Positions 23,323 to 32,036 of a stretch of DNA of 64,000 nt are shown one piece after another. The first letter of the stretch is position 1. Every line of letters begins with the position of its first letter. Both the position numbers and the translations under genes were made by a program. The stretch covers positions 1-64,000 of the forward strand of contig NZ_AUIE01000010.1 in NCBI RefSeq assembly GCF_000423545.1, read 5' to 3'. Origin of the DNA: Metapseudomonas resinovorans DSM 21078. Lineage in GTDB: Bacteria > Pseudomonadota > Gammaproteobacteria > Pseudomonadales > Pseudomonadaceae. Under the pieces are notes generated by a model that saw nothing but the letters and a program-made list of their open reading frames with translations, was not told where the DNA came from and searched no databases.

Positions 23323-25098
23323 ATGGCCCATGTCGAGCAAGCCGAAGCCGATGTGCTGCACGAACCGCAGAGCTTCTTCACGCGCTACATTTGGAGCCAG
23401 GACCACAAGGTCATTGCTATCCAGTACTCCCTGACCGCGATCTTCGTCGGCCTGATCGCCCTGGTGCTGTCCGGCCTGATGCGAATGCAGATCGGCTTCC
23501 CCGGCAGCCTGGAGTTCATGGACCCGACCACCTACTACCAGGCCATGACCCTGCACGGGATGATCATGGTGATCTACCTGCTGACGGCCCTTTTCCTCGG
23601 TGGCTTCGGTAATTACCTGATTCCGCTGATGGTGGGTGCGCGGGACATGGTCTTTCCCTACGTCAACATGCTCAGCTACTGGTTCTACCTGCTCTCGGTG
23701 CTGGTGCTGCTGGCGAGCTTTTTCGTGCCGGGCGGCCCGACGGGGGCGGGCTGGACGCTCTATCCGCCCCAGGCCATCACCCAGGGCACACCGGGAACCG
23801 AATGGGGCATCGTGCTGATGCTGGTGTCCCTGGCGATCTTCATCGTCGCCGCCACCATGGGCGGCCTGAATTACGTCACCACCGTGCTGCAGGCCCGCAC
23901 ACACGGCATGACGCTGTTTCGCATGCCGCTCTCGGTGTGGGGCATCTTCATGGCCTCGATCCTCGCGCTGCTGGCCTTCCCGGCGCTGTTCGTCAGTGCG
24001 GTGATGATGCTCTTCGACCGGTTGCTGGGGACCAGTTTCTTCATGCCGGCGCTGATCTCGATGGGCCAGCCGCTGGATCACCAGGGCGGCAGTCCGATTC
24101 TCTTCCAGCACCTGTTCTGGTTCTTCGGGCACCCGGAGGTGTACATCGTCGCGTTGCCGGCCTTCGGCCTGGTGTCGGACCTGATCAGCACCCACGCGCG
24201 CAAGAACATCTTCGGTTACCGCATGATGGTCTGGGCCATCATCGCCATCGGCGTGCTGAGCTTCGTGGTCTGGGCCCACCACATGTACGTCAGCGGGATG
24301 AACCCGTACTTCGGCTTCTTCTTCGCCATCACCACCCTGGTCATTGCGGTGCCGACCGCGCTCAAGGTCTACAACTGGACCCTCACGCTCTGGCATGGCG
24401 ACATCCACCTCACGGTGCCGATGCTGTTCGCCCTGGCGTTCATCGTCACCTTCCTGGTGGGCGGCCTGACCGGGCTGTTCCTCGGCAATGTGATCGTCGA
24501 CATCCCGCTGTCCGATACCTATTTCGTGGTCGCGCACTTCCACATGGTCATGGGAGTGGCACCGATCCTGGTGGTGTTCGGTTCCATCTACCACTGGTTC
24601 CCGAAGATCACCGGGCGGATGCTGAATGACACCCTCGGCAAACTGCATTTCTGGATCACTTTCCTCGGAACCTATGCCATCTACTTCCCCATGCATTACC
24701 TGGGGTTCCTCGGCATGCCGCGGCGTTACTACGCCTATCCGGACTACGAGTTCATCCCGCAGTCGGCCCAGGAGCTGAATGCCTTCATCACGGTGGCCGC
24801 GCTGATCGTGGGTGTGGCGCAGCTGCTTTTCCTGTTCAACCTGGCCTGGAGCACCTTCAAGGGCCGGCCGGCGGGTGGCAACCCGTGGAAGGCCACCAGC
24901 CTCGAATGGCAGACCCCGGACACACCGCCGGTGCATGGCAACTGGCGGGAGAAACTGCCAGTGGTGCATCGCTGGGCCTATGACTACAGCGTGCCCGGCG
25001 TGGAGCAGGACTTCGTGCCGCAGACGGTTTCAGAAGAAGAACTTCAGCTTCTTCGCGAGGCCAACGGCACGAATACCCGCGCGGAGAAACAGCCATGA
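23323..25098 (+). CDS. coxA: Cytochrome c oxidase subunit I, A1-type haem-copper oxidase
   Basis: 591 aa from the ATG at 23323 (GGAGGG upstream). The haem a ligands are His78 and His407, haem a3 His405, and CuB His270, His319 and His320. The HPEVY motif includes Glu272 and the cross-linking Tyr274. The D-channel (Asn97...Asp108) and K-channel Lys294 residues are present, so it is a proton-pumping A1 type. It has about 12 membrane segments. The stop overlaps the next start in an ATGA arrangement. Confidence 0.95.
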   Translation: MAHVEQAEADVLHEPQSFFTRYIWSQDHKVIAIQYSLTAIFVGLIALVLSGLMRMQIGFPGSLEFMDPTTYYQAMTLHGMIMVIYLLTALFLGGFGNYLIPLMVGARDMVFPYVNMLSYWFYLLSVLVLLASFFVPGGPTGAGWTLYPPQAITQGTPGTEWGIVLMLVSLAIFIVAATMGGLNYVTTVLQARTHGMTLFRMPLSVWGIFMASILALLAFPALFVSAVMMLFDRLLGTSFFMPALISMGQPLDHQGGSPILFQHLFWFFGHPEVYIVALPAFGLVSDLISTHARKNIFGYRMMVWAIIAIGVLSFVVWAHHMYVSGMNPYFGFFFAITTLVIAVPTALKVYNWTLTLWHGDIHLTVPMLFALAFIVTFLVGGLTGLFLGNVIVDIPLSDTYFVVAHFHMVMGVAPILVVFGSIYHWFPKITGRMLNDTLGKLHFWITFLGTYAIYFPMHYLGFLGMPRRYYAYPDYEFIPQSAQELNAFITVAALIVGVAQLLFLFNLAWSTFKGRPAGGNPWKATSLEWQTPDTPPVHGNWREKLPVVHRWAYDYSVPGVEQDFVPQTVSEEELQLLREANGTNTRAEKQP

Positions 25099-25784
25099 GC
25101 ACGCAACCCTGGAAGAACGCCGGGGCTTCCGAGCCAGGTGGCTGGGGCCCGCGCGAATCCCAAGGTCCCGAGGCGCCGATCCAGGACCCTGAGCGGACCG
25201 CCAAGGTTGGCCTGTGGGTGTTCCTCGGTGTCGTGACCGCGCTGTTCCTGCTGTTCCTGCTGGCCTTCATCGCCCGCTCGCAGGTCTCGGACTGGCGCCC
25301 GCTGACCGATCCGCTGGCGCCCTTGGCCCATCCCTGGATGCTCTGGGTGAACACCGCGCTGCTGGCTCTGGGCAGTGCTTGCCTGCAGTGGGCGAACGGG
25401 GCGATGCGGCGCGACCAGATGGGCACATCGACCCTGGCGTTCCTGCTCGGAGGGGCCTTTGCCATGGCTTTCCTCGCAGGCCAGCTGTGGGTCTGGCAAC
25501 AGTTCGCCGCCTGGGGCTACGCCGTCTCGGGCAATCCGGCCAACAGCTTCTTCTACCTGCTCACCGGCCTGCACGGCCTGCACCTGGCAGGCGGTCTGGT
25601 GGTATGGGTCGTGGTGGCGCAACGCATGCTGCGCCACGGCCCGATGAAACGAATGCGGACCGGAATGGAACTCTGCGCCTTCTATTGGCATTACCTGCTG
25701 GGGTTGTGGCTGGTGCTCTTCGCGCTGCTCACCAGCACGCCGGAAACCTACCAGGCCATCGCGGCCTTCTGCGGGTTGAGGTAG
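25095..25784 (+). CDS. Cytochrome c oxidase subunit III-like protein (first copy)
   Basis: 229 aa, starting 4 bp inside the end of coxA. It has five or so membrane helices, including VGLWVFLGVVTALFLLFLLAF near residue 38, and the haem-copper subunit III signature FFYLLTGLHGLHLAGG (about 152-167). A Pro/Gly-rich N-terminus of 35 residues precedes the first helix. A second subunit III gene follows at once, so this is one of a pair, probably both in the same complex. Confidence 0.85.
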   Translation: MSTQPWKNAGASEPGGWGPRESQGPEAPIQDPERTAKVGLWVFLGVVTALFLLFLLAFIARSQVSDWRPLTDPLAPLAHPWMLWVNTALLALGSACLQWANGAMRRDQMGTSTLAFLLGGAFAMAFLAGQLWVWQQFAAWGYAVSGNPANSFFYLLTGLHGLHLAGGLVVWVVVAQRMLRHGPMKRMRTGMELCAFYWHYLLGLWLVLFALLTSTPETYQAIAAFCGLR

Positions 25785-25788
25785 CACC

Positions 25789-26475
25789 ATGGCCACATCG
25801 ACGCGGGAAACGCCGGTCGGCAATCCATCGACCTGGCAGGGCATCGCACAGGACTGGTCCTCGGATCGCGACGCTTTCAAGCAGGTGCCCTGGGGCAAGG
25901 CGATGATGTGGATCTTCCTGCTCAGCGACACCTTCATCTTCACCTGCTTCCTCACCGGCTACATGTCGGTGCGCATGAGCACCACCGCCACCTGGCCGAA
26001 TCCCAGCGAAGTTTTCGCCCTGACCATCGGCGGCGCGAGCATTCCGTTGATTCTCATCGCCATCATGACCTTCGTGCTGATCACCAGCAGCGGCACCATG
26101 GCCATGGCCGTGAACTACGGATATCGACGCGACCGGGTGCGCAGCGCGGCGCTGATGCTGACGACCGCTGCCTTGGGGGCCACCTTCGTCGGCATGCAGG
26201 CGTTCGAATGGAGCAAACTCATCTCAGAAGGTGTGCGGCCCTGGGGCAACCCCATGGGCGCGGCGCAGTTCGGCGCTTGCTTCTTCATGATCACCGGCTT
26301 TCACGGGCTGCATGTTTCGGTGGGGGTGATCTATCTCTGCACCGTGGCGTTCAAGGTGCTGCGCGGGGATTACGAGAAGCGCGGGAACTACCAGATCGTC
26401 GAAATCACCGGGCTCTACTGGCACTTCGTCGACCTGGTCTGGGTATTCATCTTCGCGTTCTTCTACCTGTGGTAG
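25789..26475 (+). CDS. Cytochrome c oxidase subunit III (second copy)
   Basis: 228 aa, 4 bp after the first subunit III gene. The sequence carries the conserved features: an early WIFLLSDTFIFTCFL helix, MQAFEWSKLI, FFMITGFHGLHVSVG (about 164-178) and a C-terminal GLYWHFVDLVWVFIF helix. This copy is closer to canonical CoxC than the preceding one. It is an inner-membrane subunit stabilising the D-channel side of subunit I. Confidence 0.9.
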   Translation: MATSTRETPVGNPSTWQGIAQDWSSDRDAFKQVPWGKAMMWIFLLSDTFIFTCFLTGYMSVRMSTTATWPNPSEVFALTIGGASIPLILIAIMTFVLITSSGTMAMAVNYGYRRDRVRSAALMLTTAALGATFVGMQAFEWSKLISEGVRPWGNPMGAAQFGACFFMITGFHGLHVSVGVIYLCTVAFKVLRGDYEKRGNYQIVEITGLYWHFVDLVWVFIFAFFYLW

Positions 26476-26492
26476 AGCAGGGGAGAGATGAG

Positions 26493-26810
26493 ATGGCACA
26501 TGCGCAAGGTCAACAACACCCGATCAGCCTGTACCTGAAGATATGGGGGTTGCTGTTCGTCCTCAGCACCCTGTCGTATCTCGTGGATTACTACCACTTC
26601 ACCGGGTACTTCCGCTGGTCGATGATCCTCATCCTGATGTTGCTGAAGGCCGGGCTGATCGTTTCGATCTTCATGCACATGGCCTGGGAGCGCCTGGCGC
26701 TGGTCTACGCCATCCTGGTACCGCCGCTGTGCCTGCTGGTACTGGTGGGGTTGATGGCGGCCGAGGCCGACTACGTGCTCTTCACCCGCGGGACGTTCCT
26801 GGGGCAGTAG
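26493..26810 (+). CDS. Cytochrome c oxidase subunit IV (prokaryotic COX4 family)
   Basis: 105 aa from the ATG at 26493, preceded by GGGAGAG. Three membrane helices are visible (about 14-32, 40-62 and 68-88), with LILMLLKAGLIVSIFMHMAW as the family pattern. It closes the operon. No CtaG, SURF1 or haem a synthase gene follows, so assembly factors must be elsewhere. Confidence 0.85.
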   Translation: MAHAQGQQHPISLYLKIWGLLFVLSTLSYLVDYYHFTGYFRWSMILILMLLKAGLIVSIFMHMAWERLALVYAILVPPLCLLVLVGLMAAEADYVLFTRGTFLGQ

Positions 26811-26882
26811 CTGGGAGCATTGAGATGCGGTTGTGGCAGGACTGCGTCCTGCTTGGCGAATGAATTCGCCCCTACAAGGTTG

Positions 26883-26907
26883 CGGTAGAGCGGAGCGAAA
26901 CCCAACT
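26883..26907. repeat. Partial dispersed repeat (GAGCGGAGCGAAACCCAAC type)
   Basis: A segment reading GCGGTAGAGCGGAGCGAAAC followed by CCAAC matches the repeat family also seen at 28290, 33341-33425 and 38987-39113. Just before it is a short GCGAATGAATTCGCCCC motif shared with about 5589. Confidence 0.5.
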
Positions 26908-26934
26908 TGGCGACCCACAGGCTTGCACTGAAAA

Positions 26935-26958
26935 CCCCTCTCCCTTCCGGGAGAGGGG
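26935..26958 (-). terminator. Strong hairpin with T-run, minus-strand terminator
   Basis: A perfect 10-bp stem (CCCCTCTCCC / GGGAGAGGGG) with a 4-nt loop is followed on the minus strand by TTTT. It sits about 16 bp after the stop of the gene at 26975-27529. The same stem occurs at 242-264. Confidence 0.7.
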
Positions 26959-26974
26959 TCGAGAGCGGGCAGCC

Positions 26975-27529
26975 CTAGATCGTCCGCTTGAACTGATGCC
27001 AGCGGTGCAGCCAGGAGACTATCCAGTGCGGTGAAGCCGAACCCGTTCCGGCCAGTCGCAGCTGCGGATGGTGGTTGATGACCCGGTCGAGCGTGGATTC
27101 CTGTTCCGGCTCCACATCCACGAAGAAGATGTGTTCACCTTCCTTGACCTTCTCTTTCAGGTTGCGGAAGTGGGCGTTGGGTACCTGGATACCGAAGAAA
27201 CCGCCTTCCCAGATGCAGAATCCGAGCACCACCACGGCAAGGAACGCGAACGGCACCCAGCCCGCCGGCGTGTCCGTCCAGCCTGCCAGCCAGGCGACCA
27301 GCAGGATCAGCGCGGCCAGCGGCACACCGATCACCGCTCCGATCTCGCCCGAGTGGACGACGTCCTGCTTCATGAAGGAGTTCACGTCATGGAGATGGTG
27401 TTGTTCGACATCGGCATCCTTGTCGCTCAGTACGTGGATCTGTTCTGTATTGATGCCGCTGGCCTCAAGCTCGGACTCAAGGATTTCCAGATCGTCGAGG
27501 TTGTCACTGATGTAGTAGTGCCGATTCAT
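26975..27529 (-). CDS. Two-helix inner-membrane protein of unknown function
   Basis: 184 aa with GGAGG at good distance before the ATG. A soluble N-terminus (about 1-60, rich in Asp, Glu and His) starts MNRHYYISDNLDDLEILESE. Two membrane helices follow (about 63-83 and 88-112, with GWVPFAFLAVVVLGFCIW), then a soluble tail of 70 residues. The tail contains VKEGEHIFFVDVEPEQE, a pattern of small stress-type proteins that fold over the membrane. No catalytic motif is recognised. A terminator follows. Confidence 0.75.
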   Translation of the reverse strand: MNRHYYISDNLDDLEILESELEASGINTEQIHVLSDKDADVEQHHLHDVNSFMKQDVVHSGEIGAVIGVPLAALILLVAWLAGWTDTPAGWVPFAFLAVVVLGFCIWEGGFFGIQVPNAHFRNLKEKVKEGEHIFFVDVEPEQESTLDRVINHHPQLRLAGTGSASPHWIVSWLHRWHQFKRTI

Positions 27530-27790
27530 GCCGCACCTCCGGCTTCTTGTTCGAAGTGGTCTGCCGTCTCCCGCAATTGATCGCGTTATTCCGGTTGGTT
27601 ATCTACGAAGCATCAATGAAACTTGATGGTTCTTTCACTTGAAAATTATAGCATTCGTGTTCTCGGGCAATCCCTGAAGCCCTTGTGATGCGTGGCTTCC
27701 GGCGATGGATGACGTAGTCCGCTGATAGGGCTTGTCTAAACTGGTGATTGAACATCAGGTGTGGCAACGCCCACGTCAGGAGGTTGCTAG

Positions 27791-28132
27791 ATGAACACGT
27801 TGACCATCAAAAGCTGGTGCAAGCCCAAAGGCGCGGAAAAGTCGATCCCGATGGGGGATCTGCATTTCCACGTCAATGACACCGACCATCTGCGGCTGGA
27901 GGAAGCGGAAGAACGCCTGCAGCAAACCCATGAGCGGGAAATGATGATCGCCGCCGACATGGAGCACATGGAACTGATCACGCCCAGCGAATGCGGTTCG
28001 CTGTCCGATCTGCAGTTCCGTGTCTATCTCAGCAGGGACGACGAACGCGGCCAGTTCCACCTCGTGGGCCACCGTGAAAGCGATGGCAGCCTGGTGTACA
28101 CCAACTCGGTGATGATCGATCAGTTGGGCTAG
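27791..28132 (+). CDS. Hypothetical protein (113 aa)
   Basis: The ATG at 27791 is preceded by AGGAGG at 7 bp, one of the clearest ribosome sites in the region. The product begins MNTLTIKSWCKPKGAEKSIP, has a charged helical middle rich in Glu, His and Met (about 30-60), and ends in a beta-type half (LQFRVYLSRDDERGQFHLVG). It is soluble and probably cytosolic. No family was recognised. Confidence 0.7.
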   Translation: MNTLTIKSWCKPKGAEKSIPMGDLHFHVNDTDHLRLEEAEERLQQTHEREMMIAADMEHMELITPSECGSLSDLQFRVYLSRDDERGQFHLVGHRESDGSLVYTNSVMIDQLG

Positions 28133-28577
28133 CCCTCAAGTGCAGCGCCAGACTCCAGGCCATGCTGCTTCACCAAGGCGGGGGTGTAGTGTCGTCACCT
28201 CCGCCTTGCCATCTACCTGTAAAACATCGCGCGTCAGCGAGCGTTGAGGACTACCAGCAGCCACTCCGGACGCTGTGCAACTTGCAGCCCGTAGGATGTG
28301 GTGGAGCAACGCGATACCCATCAGTACAAACCCGGCGGGTGCTCAGTCCTTCTTCCCGTCTGCCTCCACCCATTCCCAAACAGGCAACGCCCATGCCGCC
28401 GAGAGCGGCATGCTCAACGCAAAGGTTTCGTTGCACCTCTGGCGTTTCTGTATTTCTCTGTGTCCGCCCCGGCCTTGCACATGCAGGCTTGCAGAACCTC
28501 GATACGCCGACACATTGGCGGTACGTGGCGTGAATAGGGTGGAGCTTCCAATCCCACCCATTCGAGAGGTCACAGCC
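28133..28577. other. Intergenic region, 445 bp
   Basis: No gene is supported here. It contains one copy of the dispersed repeat (28290-28323) and otherwise no structure I can name. Confidence 0.5.
28290..28323. repeat. Dispersed repeat (GTAGGATG...ACCCATC type)
   Basis: CGTAGGATGTGGTGGAGC followed by AACGCGATACCCATC is a single copy of the repeat family found as inverted pairs at 33341-33425 and 38987-39113. Confidence 0.6.
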
Positions 28578-28994
28578 ATGTGGCACGTACGTTTTCTCAC
28601 CACCACTGCAGCACTGGTCCTTTTCGCAGGGCTCGCCCACGCTGAAGGCACGGCCAGCCCCCCAAGCTGGCAGAACGGCATCCACCGCACCGATCTTTCG
28701 CGCCACGATCTGGAAGTTCCGGGCTACGAAGCCATCCAGGTTCGGGTGGACTTCGAGCCAGGCGTCGTGTCCCCACGGCACTCGCATCCGGGGGCGGAGG
28801 TCGCCTATGTCATCTCGGGCACCTTCGAGTATCGACTGGAGGGTCGTGCGCCGGTGGTTCTCAAGGCCGGTGAATCCCTGTTCATCCCGGCCGGCACCCC
28901 GCATGTCGCGACGAACATCGGCAAGGTGGAGGCGTCGGAACTGGCAACCTACATCGTGGACAAGGCCAAGCCGCTGTTGAAGCTGGAGGAGTGA
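28578..28994 (+). CDS. Secreted cupin-domain protein
   Basis: 138 aa from the ATG at 28578 (MWHVRFLTTTAALVLFAGLA), whose N-terminus is a signal peptide cut near AHA. The cupin motif is complete: GVVSPRHSHPGAEVAYVISG contains both His and the Glu, and the second motif GESLFIPAGTPHVATN supplies the third His. A metal-binding periplasmic cupin with small-molecule or redox function is likely, but the substrate is not known. It is followed by a hairpin (29005-29028). Confidence 0.8.
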   Translation: MWHVRFLTTTAALVLFAGLAHAEGTASPPSWQNGIHRTDLSRHDLEVPGYEAIQVRVDFEPGVVSPRHSHPGAEVAYVISGTFEYRLEGRAPVVLKAGESLFIPAGTPHVATNIGKVEASELATYIVDKAKPLLKLEE

Positions 28995-29004
28995 ACGGGA
29001 ACCT

Positions 29005-29028
29005 CGCCGCGCCATTCGTGGCGCGGCG
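29005..29028. terminator. Hairpin after the cupin gene
   Basis: The 9-bp perfect stem CGCCGCGCC / GGCGCGGCG with a 6-nt loop begins 11 bp after the cupin stop. There is no T-run, so termination is uncertain. Confidence 0.45.
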
Positions 29029-29045
29029 TGCTGGCAGCGACCGGG

Positions 29046-29270
29046 TCAGGCGCCCCGCTTGCGCAGATCGACAAACAGCGCCTCGACCTTCTCCCGCGCC
29101 CAGGGTGTCTTGCGCAGGAAGGTGAGGCTGGACTTGATGCTGGGGTCGCTCTTGAAACAGCGGATATCGATGCGTTTGGCCAAACCGTCCCAGCCGTAAT
29201 GGTCGACCAGTTCGTTCAGCAGCTTTTCCAGGGTGATGCCGTGGAGGGGGTTGTTCGGTGTCTGGGTCAT
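29046..29270 (-). CDS. VF530 (DUF2132) family DNA-binding protein
   Basis: 74 aa. The sequence [20 protein letters not shown], then [19 protein letters not shown] and [18 protein letters not shown], is the typical VF530 pattern, a small helical protein with a predicted DNA-binding fold. The member from Vibrio has a solved structure. Its cellular role is unknown. Confidence 0.88.
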   Translation of the reverse strand: MTQTPNNPLHGITLEKLLNELVDHYGWDGLAKRIDIRCFKSDPSIKSSLTFLRKTPWAREKVEALFVDLRKRGA

Positions 29271-29407
29271 GGCGGTACTGACGTAATGGCAGGGCGAAGG
29301 CGGGCACTATGTGCGTTTCGGGCTGAAAGTAGAAGCCATTCCGAACTCGACCATGCGCCACAGCGACACCTTCCGCCTCCAGCGGGGCGGCGGAAGGCAT
29401 GCCGCAT

Positions 29408-30139
29408 TCAGAGGGTGTAGACGAACTCTGGAGCAGGGCGCTGGCCTAGCCATTCCCGCAGCAACGCCGTGGTGCGCTCGGGTTCCTCCAGCGGCGGCAA
29501 GTGCCCGCATTGCGGCAGGATTTCCAGCCGCGAACCGGCAATTTTTTCATGCATCAGATGGGCTTCGGCGACCGGTGTGAGCTGGTCTTCGGCACCCACC
29601 ACGATCATCGTGGGGATGCGGATGTCCTCAAGCAGCGGCACTGAGTCGGGGCGGTCGATGATCGCTTGTTGCTGGCGGATGAAGCCTTCCTTGCCCACCG
29701 CAGCCGCCATCTGCTGCACGGTGGCGGAAACCTGGGAATCGAGCCAGCGTGAATGGATCAGGCGCGGCATCAATTGTGGGCTGACGCCGATGAAGCGCCC
29801 GCGATTAGCCAGTTCCAGCAGTCCCTGGCGAGTGGCCGCGCGCTCTGCGGAGTCGAGGCTTGCCATGGTGTCGAACAGGGCCAGGCGCGACACACGCTCA
29901 GGGGCCTGGCGCAGGATTTCGAAGGCCACGTAACCGCCCATGGACAGCGCCGCCAGGGCGAATTGGGGCGGCGACTCGTCCAGCACGCGGTGGGCCATGG
30001 CAGCGATGCTGCTGTCTCGTGTCAGATCAGCGATCTGTACGTTCGCCTCGTCGGACAGCGCATCGGCCTGATGCGCCCAGAGGAGATGGTCATTGAGCAG
30101 GCCCGGGAGCAGGACCAGGGAGGTTTGGATCTCTTCCAT
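29408..30139 (-). CDS. Alpha/beta-hydrolase
   Basis: 243 aa from the ATG at 30139; an upstream in-frame start is possible, as the ribosome site is weak. The triad is Ser66 in ALSMGGY, Asp185 in GAEDQLTP and His213 in CGHLPPLEEP, the usual arrangement of small-ester or lactone hydrolases of the 3-oxoadipate lactonase type. There is no signal peptide. The gene runs toward the VF530 gene; no operon partner is obvious, so the substrate is unknown. Confidence 0.85.
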   Translation of the reverse strand: MEEIQTSLVLLPGLLNDHLLWAHQADALSDEANVQIADLTRDSSIAAMAHRVLDESPPQFALAALSMGGYVAFEILRQAPERVSRLALFDTMASLDSAERAATRQGLLELANRGRFIGVSPQLMPRLIHSRWLDSQVSATVQQMAAAVGKEGFIRQQQAIIDRPDSVPLLEDIRIPTMIVVGAEDQLTPVAEAHLMHEKIAGSRLEILPQCGHLPPLEEPERTTALLREWLGQRPAPEFVYTL

Positions 30140-30378
30140 AGGGCGGGGGCACTTGTACGAATAGGAGCGGTGATCGGAGCGGTGCCGGAGCACCCTGTTC
30201 GGCAACATGGTTCAGGCTTTGCGATGGACCCTGTCCACCCGCGAATCCTGGCCGCAGCGCATTTCACTTGCGTGAACGGCGAATTCTAGACGCTCTGCAC
30301 TTCGGATTGGCTCCGGGGGCAAGGACGCCGGGTGGATTTCGGGCGGCATTCGGCCAATCACTGCCTGCGACCGCTGAC

Positions 30379-30394
30379 GTATCCCTTTGTATCC
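30379..30394 (+). promoter_or_regulatory. Direct repeat GTATCC-N4-GTATCC, putative response-regulator box
   Basis: Two GTATCC hexamers 10 bp apart (30379-30384 and 30389-30394), about 180 bp upstream of the RiPP precursor. OmpR-family regulators bind direct repeats with one helical-turn spacing. An identical pair, also with N4, lies at 36262-36277 in front of a response-regulator gene. Confidence 0.65.
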
Positions 30395-30437
30395 GCCCCC
30401 CGTCCTCGCTGACTCGCTTACAAATGCGCCTTTTCAC

Positions 30438-30454
30438 GGATACGCCGTGGATAC
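30438..30454 (-). promoter_or_regulatory. Second GTATCC pair, opposite orientation
   Basis: GGATAC-GCCGT-GGATAC at 30438-30443 and 30449-30454, that is GTATCC twice on the minus strand with 11-bp spacing. It is 120 bp upstream of the RiPP precursor start. Confidence 0.6.
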
Positions 30455-30574
30455 ACGGCAGCGGCTTAATAGCCACACCCCAACGAGGTTAGCCCTGGCG
30501 CCTCGCTCCAGGGTTACAACGCCCTTGCGGCATGACCTGCGCGGCCTGGCCGCTACCCTATCCGGAGAAACTCC

Positions 30575-31117
30575 ATGTCCCGTGCCCAGATTTCAAACAA
30601 GACCCGTATTGGCCTGATCGCTGTCGCCCTGGCCGGCGGCATCAACCTGGCTTCGTCCACCGCCTTCGCCGTGGAGGCGCTGCCCCAGGGCTACCTGCTG
30701 GCCGCTGCCGACAAGGCGGGTGAAGGTAAATGTGGAGAAGGCAAGTGTGGAGAAGGCAAGTGTGGTGCGGCTGAAGCCAGTGACAAGGCAACCCAGGCCG
30801 AAGGCAAGTGTGGCGAAGGTAAATGCGGCGCTGCCGAAGCCGGCAATGCCAAAGCGGCCGAAGGCAAGTGCGGTGAAGGCAAGTGCGGCGACGCCTCCTT
30901 TGCCCGCACCGATACCGATGACGACGGCCTGGTCTCACGCAAGGAACTCCTGACCGTGGCCCCGAACGGCGGTGCGGAATTCATTGCGATGGATACCAAC
31001 AAGGACGGCTTCCTGTCCGAGGGCGAGGTCTACAAGTTCCGCAGCAACCAGTACACCTCCAACGGCAAGAAAGTCCCCACCGAGCTGTTCACCAAGATGA
31101 GCCAGGCCAAGAACTGA
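30575..31117 (+). CDS. Secreted copper-binding RiPP precursor (HvfA/bufferin type) with EF-hand tail
   Basis: 180 aa. A signal peptide ends at STAFA (residue 32), followed by [12 protein letters not shown], a segment typical of HvfA/bufferin precursors. Seven EGKCG motifs hold all seven cysteines: Cys53, 58, 63, 79, 84, 99 and 104. A C-terminal EF-hand pair follows, with canonical loops [12 protein letters not shown] (113-124) and [12 protein letters not shown] (140-151). In this family, DUF692 enzymes convert such cysteines to copper-binding heterocycles. That step is known from homologues and is not shown here. The enzymes are encoded directly downstream. Confidence 0.88.
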   Translation: MSRAQISNKTRIGLIAVALAGGINLASSTAFAVEALPQGYLLAAADKAGEGKCGEGKCGEGKCGAAEASDKATQAEGKCGEGKCGAAEAGNAKAAEGKCGEGKCGDASFARTDTDDDGLVSRKELLTVAPNGGAEFIAMDTNKDGFLSEGEVYKFRSNQYTSNGKKVPTELFTKMSQAKN

Positions 31118-31135
31118 TTCGAGGCCACTCGTCCC

Positions 31136-31164
31136 CCCCTCCCTGTGCCCTTGGCCGGGGAGGG
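31136..31164 (+). terminator. Intergenic hairpin between precursor and maturase
   Basis: CCCTCCC (31137-31143) can pair with GGGAGGG (31158-31164), followed by TTT. A leaky terminator here would keep precursor mRNA in excess of enzyme mRNA, as is common in RiPP operons. Confidence 0.5.
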
Positions 31165-31187
31165 TTTCACCCCGCTGGAGAACTGCC

Positions 31188-32036
31188 ATGACCACCGCCG
31201 CTTTCCCCTACGGTGCAGGCCTTGGCCTGCGTCGCGCCCTGTTGCCCGAGTTGCTGGAGATGGATGCCGGTGCCGTGGACTTTCTGGAGTGCACACCCGA
31301 CAACTGGATCAAGGTCGGTGGCCGCCACGGGGACGGCCTGGCGCGCCTGGCCGAGCGTTTCCCGCTGGCCTGTCACGGCCTGTCGCTGTCCCTCGGTGGC
31401 CCGGCGCCCCTGGACCGCGACCTGCTGCAGCGCACCCGCGAATTCCTCGACCATCACAATGTCGCGTTCTTCAGCGAGCACCTGAGCTACTGCTCGGACG
31501 ATGGCCAGCTCTACGACCTGCTGCCGCTGCCCTTCACCGACGAAGCGGTACGCCATGTCGCCGCGCGAATTCGCCAGACCCAGGATGCCCTGGAGCGCCG
31601 CATTGCCGTGGAGAACATTTCCTACTACGCCGCGCCGTACCAGGCGCTGCAGGAGATCGACTTCCTCCGCGCGGTACTGGAAGAGGCTGACTGCGACCTG
31701 CTGCTGGACGTCAACAACCTTTTCGTCAACTCGATCAACCACGGTTATGACGCCACGGAATACATGGCGGCGCTGCCGGCGGAGCGGGTTGCCTACGTGC
31801 ATGTGGCCGGTCATTACGACGAAGCGCCGGACCTGAAGATCGATACTCACGGCGCCACGGTGAAGGCGGATGTCTGGTCCTTGCTGGAGCAGGCCTATCG
31901 GCGCTTTGGTCCGTTACCGACCTTGTTGGAGCGGGACTTCAACTTCCCGCCCTTGGCAGAACTGCTGGCCGAGGTCGAACAGATTCGTGTGCGGCAACAG
32001 GCAGCGCAGACATGGCCGGAGGTGCGCCATGCATGA
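31188..32036 (+). CDS. DUF692 (MbnB/UPF0276) family RiPP maturation enzyme
   Basis: 282 aa, beginning [20 protein letters not shown]. It has the TIM-barrel DUF692 pattern: [11 protein letters not shown], the [10 protein letters not shown] loop, [24 protein letters not shown] and VHVAGH, which supply the His, Asp and Glu ligands of the iron cofactor in this family. These oxygen-using enzymes modify cysteine residues in precursor peptides. GGAG precedes the ATG. The next gene overlaps by 8 bp, so the two partners are coupled. Confidence 0.92.
   Translation: MTTAAFPYGAGLGLRRALLPELLEMDAGAVDFLECTPDNWIKVGGRHGDGLARLAERFPLACHGLSLSLGGPAPLDRDLLQRTREFLDHHNVAFFSEHLSYCSDDGQLYDLLPLPFTDEAVRHVAARIRQTQDALERRIAVENISYYAAPYQALQEIDFLRAVLEEADCDLLLDVNNLFVNSINHGYDATEYMAALPAERVAYVHVAGHYDEAPDLKIDTHGATVKADVWSLLEQAYRRFGPLPTLLERDFNFPPLAELLAEVEQIRVRQQAAQTWPEVRHA

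Larger units (their letters stand above)
30140..30574. promoter_or_regulatory. Promoter region of the copper-RiPP operon, 435 bp
   Basis: This gene-free region holds two pairs of hexamer repeats described separately (30379-30394 and 30438-30454). No small gene is supported in it. The RiPP precursor start follows at 30575. Confidence 0.55.

Noticed and set aside
23239-24969. 576-aa minus-strand frame opposite coxA
   Set aside because: Composition is an artefact of the antisense of membrane-helix codons, rich in His, Gln and Asp.
30715-30900. Short repeats as a possible CRISPR or regulatory array
   Set aside because: They are the codons of the EGKCG motifs in the RiPP precursor.
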